A stretch of 64,000 bases of DNA from Crambe crambe (lineage: Eukaryota; Porifera; Demospongiae; Poecilosclerida; Crambeidae). Under the pieces are notes generated by a model. The model did not search any database, was not told the origin of the DNA, and saw only the letters and a list, made by a program, of their open reading frames with translations. The stretch is from NCBI GenBank assembly GCA_963924555.1, contig OZ004598.1, positions 186,001-250,000 on the forward strand, in the 5' to 3' direction. Below are positions 49,501-64,000 of this stretch, one piece after another. The translations under genes were made by a program, and so were the position numbers. Every line of letters starts with the position of its first letter. Within the stretch, counting starts at the first letter, position 1.

Positions 49501-52500
49501 TCTAATATTATACAGCTACAGTACAATACAAACCTGTTCTAATATTATACAGCTACAGTACAATACAAACCTGTTCTGAAAGTCAAGAAGTTCATTGTTG
49601 ATTTTCTCTATGCTCACTGAAGGCCATGGGATGTCAAAGTACCCGTCAATAGACTGCATGACCAGGTTATACAGTCCATACAACTTCTGTAGCAGACTCA
49701 ATTCCTTCCTTGCTTGCAAGATGTGGGGATATTCAGTCACAGACATGCCAAAGAGTGCCTCTCCTCCAGTGTACGTCTGATACTTGCTCCAGATGTCATC
49801 AAAGCGAGCCTGTGCAGCAGCTCAATATTATAACAGTGTAGCTAGCTACTAACAGCTAAGGCTTCCCTGTGGAACAACACCTGCCACTTCCCTTCCCTTA
49901 CAAGGTTAAAGGTAACAGTCACACTCATGCGTATGCAAGAATCTGACCTGGAAAATGATGAGTCGGTCATTGGCCTCTCCAGGAGGAATACCATGTACCA
50001 TAGGACCTTCCTACACCGGCAAAGAAAGAAAGAAAGAAAGAAAAGTAGTGGCAAGAATATTGTATTATAATAAAAACGGCTACATTGTATATATGTTACA
50101 TCAATTTGTGATTCCACATGAAGCTGTATCTATACACTACATAAGGTGTCCATATAATACACAACATGAAGTTGTATCCATGGTGTGTACTATGGTGTAC
50201 TGTGTTGTGTATTATGATGATTTATGTTCTCTTTCAGCAGCCATTAATTCTGTGCTTGTACAGTGTTGCTAGGTGATAACTGACTTACATTCAAATACTC
50301 CTTGATGAATAGGTCAACTTGGACCTTGTACTGCTTCACACTGTCAACTAGAGCTGTGCGGAATTTGGGCTGGATCTCCAGCAGAAGGGAGTTGAGTTCT
50401 GTCACTTGCTGGCGAACCTTGTCCCACAAGTAGCGCAAAGTGTCAACACACTCCACATTCTCACGGGACATATGAATATTGTGTTTCTGCATCAAGCTGT
50501 AACTCTCCTGTGTTTAATTAGAAATTAGTGAATAGTCGCAAGCAAATCTGTGTCAGTGCTCTAAATAGCAAAATTATGTTGTCTTTTTCCTTGAAATGGT
50601 TGGGAAAATGATCGAAAGATATACTGTTACAAGAACTTATGTTTATAGTACCTCAATTGGATCCAAAGACATATCAATCTCTATTTCTTTTTCTCGGATA
50701 TCCTTCAGGGTGGCCATGATGCCTCTGATGTCATCCAGGTCATTGATTGGATGGCTGAGCTTCTTGGCCCATTCCTCAACAGTCTTGAACACATCATTCA
50801 TGATTGCCTCGTACTTGTTGTTCATGGCGTGGCCATAGCACAGAAGCCATGCCCTTGTCTCTGCAAATAATCCAAGCTTAAGTGGCTCCACACTCAGGGC
50901 AATGGGACCTGCATTAATCAGATCTGGTTCCATGGCTATCTCTTCATCTAGTTGCACAAATTCTTTCATCATTTCATTATAGTCATCCACTGCAGGGTTG
51001 ATAGATATGAATTCTGCAATCTTTTCTGCTTTCACAACATCCCAGAGGGGGAAATATTTAGAAAATCTCTGCGTTATTGCAGTAAGGTATTGTCTTCCAG
51101 AACTAACCACCATGGAAGAAAGAGCTGCCACCATCTTTTGGATCTCTTTATTGTCGGCAATGATAGCATAAAAGTTCTTTACTTTGGAAGCATCGGTATC
51201 TGTACTGATGGTGCGACTGCGAAATGTCACCCCAGAGTGACTGCTGGGCATGGTGGAATCTGGAGGAACGGGGCTGACGTCACCTCTGGGGTGTCCCCAT
51301 TTGTACACTGATTTAGTGACTGACATTATGGCATTTACTGTCTTGTTCAAACACTGCTGTATGTCCTCTAAACTTGGCTTCACCATGATATTGGGAATGG
51401 CTAAAATGAGGCTGGCCTCAAATAGTGGGTTTTCAGATTTATGTTTCTTTGTCACATCATAAGACACTATCTTAATAGAGAGTCTTTTACGGATGATTTC
51501 TAGTGCAGATTTTGTGAGCTTGAGTTGAGCTTCAGTTACCATCTGCTCATAAAGGACTCGCAGGTTTTCTGCCTCATGTAGTAGGCGTGTCCTTTGGTTC
51601 ATTTTCTTATGAGCTGACACAGCCCCAGGTTCTCCATGATGCAACTGTTCCAGGATAACCTCTGGCCCCACCAGCAGTCCAATCATGTCATCCACAACTC
51701 TCTCAATTGAATGATTCTTCCTGTCCAACTTCTCACTTGCTTTTAAACACAGCTCTTCAGCAATTGAACAGAACTTAGTTGCCTTCATAGCACTTGATTC
51801 CGGAATCCAGAAGAGTGAGATTTTCTGTATCTCTTGGAGTGGGGCCAGAATTCGATTCTCGATCATGCCTAGGAGGCGATCAATGAGAAGTTCGAGATCA
51901 GACAGAGCTGTGTTCACATCTTCAATGTATGTCTCAAGGGAAGGAGACGTCCAACGAATCACTGTCAGACCAGGACTGATTGCCTCATCCATTTTTTCAT
52001 AGTGTAGATTCATGAGATGTCTCAGTTGGTGAGGAGTTTTTTTACGTATTCGTTTATCTTCCGTCACGATTCTCTGTAAAAAAATGATGCAAAAGCTTAA
52101 TCAAATCAGCATTTTCATTGCTATTAAAAGTAAGCCACCAATACTGTCAATCTATCAGTTTTACACTCACAGTGATCTGGCCATATTTCTTCATTAGAGA
52201 TAATTTTTCAGCATAGAACAGGAGTCCTTCAGTAGGTACATCTATACCCATTCCGTTCAGCACCTGAATATCTCGCAGCAACTCCTTAATCTTAGGGTCA
52301 AAGTTGACTATCAGTTCTCTTGAATGTGGGACCTTTAATAACACAGTACTGTTTATACTTGCTTTGGCCATGTCTAGCTGTTGATTCCATATTCGAAGGA
52401 ACACTAGTTCGTACTCCACCAACACTCGGGCAAGACGGTTATAGTGCTTGATGGCTCTTTTGGTCTCAGGGAGCTGCATCAGTTGCTTGTTCTTCTGGAA

Positions 52501-55465
52501 TACTGCCACTGGGGTTGCAATCCTGTGATACAGCTGACGGGACCAGGCAATTTTGCCTGATATAGGAGGAAGGTTTCGGGCCAGTGGAGGGTTATCTCTG
52601 TGTTCATTATACTCTTCCTGCACAAACAGGAGGTCGGTCATGAATTTTGTTACCAACTCCTGATACTTCACCTCAACCTTGAGACCAGGAAGATTTAGCC
52701 TGGAATAAAAATTAATGGCTATCATGCTACTGCTTGCAATGCTAGTCGAGTGTACATTCATAACTACAAATCTTAGTTACAATATGTACCTCTGAAATCT
52801 TTGAATAAGTTGAAGAGCCAATTGAGTGGTAGGCATTATTGCAAATCTTTGATTCAGCAGTTTTTGTGTTTGCTCCTACAAAAATTAATGAACCAGTGAT
52901 TTGTAAATAGTGGGTAGCTAAAGAGAGAAGGCAAAAGGGTGCATCACTAAGGTGAACTCACATGGCCCACCCAACTGTTTGAGTTTCAAATTTTGTATAA
53001 CAGAGCAACAAAAACTCACAAGAATGTCTTGAATAGATCGTTTGAACTCATCAAAATCATCATAGAAGTCTCTCTTGCGATGGTCCAGCAAGTTGTAAGA
53101 TTTTTTCTTCATTGCAGTCACAATAAGTTGGAAGCGACTGTGTATGACGTCAATGCCTTCAATGTTGGAGCGACCAAGGACAGAGAAGGTGTTGATGATT
53201 TCTAGCATCTGTGTAAGGTCATCACACCTATATGGCATGAGTACGCTTTAATCAAGGGACTCACCCTATTATTGCTACACACTGCAATGTGGTTAACTAT
53301 AACTATGTATACCTTTGCATGAAATTGTTGAATTTTCCAAACATGTACATCTCTGAGAAAGCAAAGGGTCTCTCTCCTGGGAGTGTTTTTAGCTTCTCTT
53401 TGGTCCTCTGGAAGCAGAGCTGATACTCCTGGTTCAGCTTTTTGCAGTTGGCCAGCTTCCTCAGCACAACCGACCTCTCCTGGTCCCATAAAGTATTAAA
53501 ACCATCATTAGTAATGTGGATCTTGCAGGCTGTAATCATCTGATTGGTCACTTTGACGAAGAGGGCCGTCATTCGCTCTGAAGTGTTGTAGTAACGAGAA
53601 TAACTATTGATCATACGAATGGCATTAATCAGTCCAGGAATGGCCTCCAGCATAGTCACCTAATGAAAAAGAAAATGGCTAGCACTGGATAGTGAGTGAC
53701 TTCACGATTGACGTCTTACAGGGTTGCAGTTATAGAGAGGCTCGCAATACTTTTCCAATGTGTAGAGGAACTTGACATTGTCCTTAGCTTCATTAGTGAA
53801 GTCTGTGATAGTGATGTCCAATTTCTTCCATGTCTGCATAGTAACAAGTGGATAAAGTCTACTAGCTTCTAGTAAACTAAAAGAGTCTATATACTATCAA
53901 AATAGCTAGCTAGATTTAAAACTTAGCTACACATTTGGTAAACCGGGGCTATTTCGAACGGTGGGTATAGTTCCAAACAGTTCAAATACTTCTAAAACTA
54001 CTGAGCTCAGTGTTGGAGGATATAATCTAGAACGATATCTTTCAAAATAGAGCTTGGAGTTTTGAAAATATCTAGCCCTGCTTTATCTTACCTTTATGAT
54101 TTTGGATTTTGCAGCCACTAGTATATTAATGATGGCTCTGCACTGAGGATTTCTGAGGGATGCTGTGAGAGAGTCAAACTTTGCCATTCTCTTCTTCCAG
54201 TACTCTAACTCGATATGTGGTCCCACATCGTCTGATTCTTTCCTCATCTGCTCTGACATAGTGATGATCTGCTCTATTTCCTTGCACCAGGTCTGAGTAC
54301 AAGCCTCAGCTGCCTCCACCAGTTCAGGATTTGAAGCACATTTGAAGATATCAGAGGATGAGTTCACACCCTTCAATTCTTCCTTCTTGATGGGGGAGAG
54401 TTTTATTGCGTCATCTATACTAGCACGGGCATTGGACAAGACTGAGACATATGCTGCGAGTTTTCTCAGGAAATTCATCTTAATAGCTTGTCCTTCTGGT
54501 CCGGAGAGATAGCCCCATTTTGTTGTTCTGGTGAGAGACGGGAGAAAGACTTCCCCTAAAAGACGTTCCACGGCTCCCAATAGACCTTCCTCCTCAGATT
54601 GTAGGGATCCAAATTGCACATCCTAAATTCAGAAGAGGTAGGATCATGACTGCAGGCTTAGCAAACCTCTATGACTTAATAGGAATCATACCTGTACGTT
54701 TGTGTTTGTGATCTTTTTTGTCACGTCAAGGCGGATAAAGAAGAGACAAGTTCCTGTGTAAACATCGTTGACAGCGTCAGTAATCCAGAGCTTTCTGCCA
54801 CCTATGCAGTGATGTGGTACTGATAGTGCCAACTTATTTTCATCCTCAGAAGGACGGTAGAAAAAAATGAGAGCAGGACGACCATTAACAGAAAAGAAGT
54901 CATTAAGATGTGCCAGCTGCAAATTGAATATCAATCCTTCAATAAAAATACACTTTCCCAATAATCCTGTTACTATGTTATTATTGTAGCTACCCACACA
55001 TTAATACGGAGTTGACTTACTTGGTTGTCATCTAACATGAATTCTTTAGCATCATGCAGAGTCATATTCAGTCGTTCAGCCACAGTGGTAAGAATGTATT
55101 CATGTCGCATGTCCATAGAACATCTCCTAGCTTCTCTCTCTATTCGAATCTTTTGCTGCATAAAATTATCAGAATATTGCTGAACTCTTAGCAGCTGTAT
55201 TGAGAAGTTGCTAAGTGACAGTAACAATATTCAAGGTTTGACCAGATGATTATGGGTATGAATAATGTGTAAACTACAAAGCAAAGATGTACTAAATAGA
55301 CTTCCCAGGAGTAGCATTGTAATATCAATAGGGAATTCTGACCTGCTGTTCTCTTATTGATTCCCCTGGTAAAATGCTACTGTGTCTCTTCCTCTTGGCT
55401 TCTGCTCTTCTTCGAGAGTAGCGTCGGAAGTCACGAGAGCTTATACTTCCTTCGGATGATGCCAT
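37522..55465 (-). CDS. DNAH5/8-like: Axonemal outer-arm dynein heavy chain, DNAH5/DNAH8 type (copy B)
   Basis: Complete minus-strand gene, 33 exons read by eye. Exon high ends: 55465 (ATG), 55155, 54916, 54622, 53833, 53659, 53227, 52875, 52699, 52073 (to 50652), 50507, 50010, 49809, 49274, 48975, 48659, 48269, 47841, 47587, 46745, 46604 (to 44304), 44238, 44010 (to 42161), 41948, 41298, 40049, 39658, 39519, 38972, 38789, 38577, 38208, 38064 (to the stop at 37522). P-loops: AAA1 GPAGTGKT (47111-47134), AAA2 GPTGTGKT (46133-46156), AAA3 GEQGTAKT (45134-45157), AAA4 GVGGSGKQ (about 43819-43842). No frameshift or stop is seen, so it looks functional. It is a paralogue of copy A in inverted orientation. 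The motor is very similar, while the N-terminus ([15 protein letters not shown]) and tail are more diverged. Likely ciliary outer-arm motor; it could serve a different cell type or ciliary zone. Confidence 0.96.
40125..40222. repeat. Long near-perfect hairpin in a dynein B intron
   Basis: Arms at 40143-40167 and 40179-40203 are perfect 25-bp reverse complements around an 11-base loop. After an imperfect stretch, outer arms GTTAGACAC (40125-40133) and GTGTCTAAC (40214-40222) pair again. The whole 98-bp unit could be a stem-loop RNA precursor or a MITE-like element. The surrounding 484-bp intron (40050-40533) shows nothing else recognisable. Confidence 0.8.
48347..48476. repeat. Tandem duplication in a dynein B intron
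   Basis: A segment starting AGGGTTAATTAATAGGGAAA and ending ATCCAGCCTA(A/G)AAGTTT occurs at 48347-48402 and again at 48403-48476. The second copy carries an 18-bp insertion. Confidence 0.85.
49318..49580 (-). repeat. Tandem array of exon-end/splice-donor units in dynein B intron
   Basis: On the minus strand the exon ends AGAACAG and the donor starts GTTTGTATTG. The same string AGAACAGGTTTGTATTG (or ...TACTG) recurs six more times into the intron, with period 37 bp and then about 45 bp, within a unit containing CTGTAGCTGTATAATATTA. The array fills nearly the entire 296-bp intron (49275-49570). Confidence 0.9.
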
Positions 55466-55819
55466 GGTCTATTCTGTATTATAAACTAGAGAGAGAAATC
55501 TTGATGATGATCATAGCAAATCATTCTACCATTTAAATCTAGTAACTCACTATTTTTGTTTTATTTTTTTATTCCTTTACTTTGCTTGTAGTTTCACAAA
55601 GCTTAGCCATAAAGTTTTGCCAAGAACATAAACATAGCCAAGCCTAAGCGTGCACATAATATCAACAACAACGAGCCCAGCCCCCCTTTTTGGCTTTTTT
55701 TGTTTACTTTACTTGAAAAGCGCGCCATGGCGACGGAATTTCCCAACTCCGCGACCTTTGAACTGTAACCGTGTCGATCGAGTAGTAACATTATCTATAG
55801 TAGTAGTGAGTCTGAAAAA
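55466..55819. promoter_or_regulatory. Bidirectional promoter between dynein B and RMDN1-like, with X-box-like site
   Basis: A 354-bp gap between divergent start codons. CGCGCCATGGCGAC at 55721-55734 matches the RFX X-box palindrome (GTTGCCATGGCAAC) at 10 of 14 positions, including the central GCCATGGC. RFX factors control ciliary genes in animals, so the site would fit dynein B, although it is closer to the RMDN1 start. The rest is T-rich with no TATA box at a suitable distance. Confidence 0.4.
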
Positions 55820-59058
<3,239 letters not shown>

Positions 59059-59403
59059 ATACAGTCTGTTAATTATTTTTTTTTTCATCATGTCTGTTTT
59101 GGCACCATAATATATCAGTCAGTCTATTATTTATTGGCACAAGAATTATGAAATTTAATTTTTCAACAATGTGAGGGGTTGGAGACCAGAATTAGAAATG
59201 AGATACAAAGGAGACCTTATTTGCTGAGTCAACTTCATTCAAGTATAGAAGGGAGAATCCCTCAATACACTTGCATGGAATCCTTCTTGGAAGCAGAAGT
59301 GAAAAAATAACTGTTTAAATATACAATGAGTGACTGAATAACTAAACAATATCACATTTAACAGTCGGTGATGTTTATGTGGCATGATAAGTGATCTCTC
59401 CAT

Positions 59404-59781
59404 CTATGATGTTGTTGCTTCAATGGAGTTAGTGTCTTTTTGACTGGTTGCATCCTCTGGAGTGTAACGTGGAGCTCTCTCCACTATCTCTTTCACAATA
59501 AAGTGTTTTTTCTTGCTGATAGGGTGACAGGACTGTATTCTAACCACATCCCCTTCAACACAATCTTCTTTCGCATCATGGGCAAAGAAGACTTTCCGTT
59601 TACGAATATACTACAATAGTACAATATTGGTGTACACACTAAAGATGAACATTCTATTTAATGCCCATCAAGTTCTTACCTTTAGAACTTGAGGATGCAA
59701 GGACATTCTAGATACCTCGACCTTAGCAGTCCTCTGCATCTTTGTGCCTATCACTCTCCCTATAAACATGGTACCAGACAT
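59404..59781 (-). CDS. MRPS17: Mitochondrial small-subunit ribosomal protein bS17m
   Basis: Two exons: 59680-59781 (ATG at 59781) and 59404-59610 (TAG), about 102 residues. The sequence matches the S17 fold: FIGRVIGTKMQRTAKVEVSR in the first exon, then YIRKRKVFFAHDAKEDCVEGDVVRIQ and an HPISKKKHFIVKEIVERAPRY strand. The family binds small-subunit rRNA in the mitochondrial ribosome. No long presequence is evident, as in several S17m proteins. It lies tail to tail with the RMDN1-like gene and divergent from the copine gene (120 bp). Confidence 0.92.
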
Positions 59782-59901
59782 GGTGCTTGCTTGCCACGTG
59801 GAAGTAGGAGTGGCTTGACTAACATTAGCCCCACCCTTCTTTTAGATTCCGCCTCCTCCTATATATCGAGCTGACACTCCTTGGTAGTCTCGCTCAGCAA
59901 C
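59782..59901. promoter_or_regulatory. Bidirectional promoter between MRPS17 and copine
   Basis: A 120-bp gap between divergent start codons. It contains an E-box (CACGTG near 59796), a CCACCC box and a TATATA string near 59861-59866, about 36-41 bp upstream of the copine ATG. The TATA string is probably too close to the ATG to be a standard TATA box. Confidence 0.4.
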
Positions 59902-63047
<3,146 letters not shown>

Positions 63048-63055
63048 CTATTGAC

Positions 63056-63195
63056 CAACCTTAACCAACCTTTTTATTACTAGCAAATTTAGTGGGCGTG
63101 GTCTGCGAGCTTAACCAACCCTAACAAGTTTAGTGGGCGTGGTCTGCGAGCTTAACCAACCCCTAACAAATTTAGTGGGCGTGGCCTGCGAGCAA
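63056..63195. repeat. Three-copy tandem repeat after the copine gene
   Basis: The unit TTAACCAACC...AA(A/G)TTTAGTGGGCGTGG(T/C)CTGCGAG occurs three times (about 42-50 bp each) in the 258-bp spacer between the copine stop and the next start codon. It contains three GGGCGTGG boxes, which could be promoter elements or simply repeat sequence. Confidence 0.85.
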
Positions 63196-63305
63196 TGTGG
63201 TTTATTCACGAGCGTGATGAAAGAATGAGAGGGTGGAGTATATGGTATATTATAGGCATGTAGCTAATCCTGGACCGTCAGTGTTGAGTGTAGCATAAAG
63301 TGGCC

Positions 63306-64000
63306 ATGAACCTACTTAAGAGAAATACCGGCACTTCTTTATTCAAACAGAAAAGTAAGTTGTTTTGTTATTATTCTAAATAAAGCACGTTAACTAGCTG
63401 ATCTGATCTGGCTGGCTATTATGCAGACACGCAAGAGTTCCTGACAAGTCAGGCTAAATGCAAGAGTTCTATCCTAAATGCACTCTCCAGAGCCATCAAG
63501 GAGGTATGTTAGCATATATGCCTAGGCTTCTGTTTTGTGGGGACATGCATGGAACCAACTGACCTCAGTGGCCTGCCTGCTTTTCAATGCTAGCTACCTT
63601 ACATGTCCATAAGCTATATAATATAGATACATAATAGGAATCATCATCAATCATGTATTGAGATGCTGTCCATATGGGCATGGCTTATTGCGACTATTGG
63701 CAAGTCTAAATACTTTACTAGTAGTAGTCATAAAGAGTCCACACACCTAGACTCCTCCCCTATATTCTATTCTATTTTATCACCAAACAAGTGAACATTA
63801 GCAATTCACAATCTTGTTTTCTTGTGAACTCTACATGTGATGATCATGCTGACTTACACCTTGCATGCCTAAAACATAGGTGCAATATCTATTTGCCAGC
63901 CAGGATCCAACAAGCAAGGGGATGGGGACAATAGGGGATTGCCGGGGGTCTCAGCAGCTGTGCTCTGCCTTTGAGGAGGTACTTCGCCACGGCCTGAAGC
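63306..64000 (+). CDS. RUN-domain protein, 5' end only (runs off the window)
   Basis: Three exons visible: 63306-63354 (ATG), 63427-63503 and 63880 to the right edge, in consistent phase. The protein starts MNLLKRNTGTSLFKQKN and continues with an amphipathic helix (LTSQAKCKSSILNALSRAIK) and EVQYLF, then a linker and QQLCSAFEEVLRHGLK. The last segment is the typical first conserved block of RUN domains (compare LCAQFEAVLQHGLK in SNX29-type and PLEKHM-type proteins). RUN proteins usually bind small GTPases in membrane traffic. The subfamily cannot be decided from this fragment. The 376-bp intron 63504-63879 holds nothing recognisable. Confidence 0.7.

Noticed and set aside
49318-49580. CRISPR-like regular repeat array
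   Set aside because: Units are contiguous tandem repeats without unique spacers, in a eukaryotic intron. Re-interpreted as a splice-donor-bearing array.
37522-55465. Dynein B as a pseudogene or duplicated assembly haplotype
   Set aside because: All exons are open, motifs are intact, intron positions differ from A, and many regions are strongly diverged; it is a distinct functional-looking gene.

Overview
The window is nuclear DNA from an animal with a compact, intron-dense genome. Most introns are about 50-100 bp with ordinary GT-AG borders, intergenic gaps are often 100-400 bp, and the genes are animal or ciliate-eukaryote families: axonemal dyneins, copine, cathepsin Z, an RPRD1 CID protein, a Kunitz/TIL secreted protein and a RUN-domain protein. 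This resembles an early-branching or small invertebrate genome such as a demosponge, but the sequence alone does not prove the taxon. No bacterial genes, CRISPR array, rRNA or recognisable autonomous transposon was seen.

Layout, left to right: (1) 1-3090, the 3' part of a minus-strand secreted cysteine-rich TIL/Kunitz gene and a minus-strand tRNA-Ser(TGA). (2) 3269-6916 (+), an LRRCC1-like centrosomal coiled-coil gene. (3) 7315-8795 (-), RPRD1A/B-like, head to head with (4) 8916-16237 (+), TBC1D31. One 2.4-kb TBC1D31 intron holds an unrelated minus-strand single-pass membrane protein gene (11885-13480). (5) 16331-17227 (-), an intronless cathepsin Z, head to head with (6) 17385-34890 (+), a complete 37-exon outer-arm axonemal dynein heavy chain of DNAH5/DNAH8 type. 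(7) 35100-37389 (+), a probable CCDC142-like gene. (8) 37522-55465 (-), a second complete dynein heavy chain, paralogous and inverted relative to the first. (9) 55820-59058 (+), RMDN1-like. (10) 59404-59781 (-), mitochondrial ribosomal protein bS17m, head to head with (11) 59902-63047 (+), a copine. (12) 63306 to the right edge (+), the 5' end of a RUN-domain gene.

Most notable observations: the two dyneins form a tail-to-tail inverted repeat with roughly 17.5-kb arms. They are a patchwork of strongly diverged segments and near-identical tracts; one tract includes a 60-bp intron with a single difference, which points to recent gene conversion. Intron content differs between the two copies. 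Two introns, and perhaps a third, start with tandem arrays whose repeat unit contains a copy of the adjoining exon end and splice donor. An intron of dynein B contains a hairpin with perfect 25-bp arms. Several neighbours (LRRCC1, TBC1D31, two axonemal dyneins, RMDN1) act at centrioles, cilia or microtubules, so the locus may be a loose ciliary neighbourhood; that grouping is inference. Exon borders were read by eye from splice signals, reading frame and family resemblance; a few may be off by a few bases.
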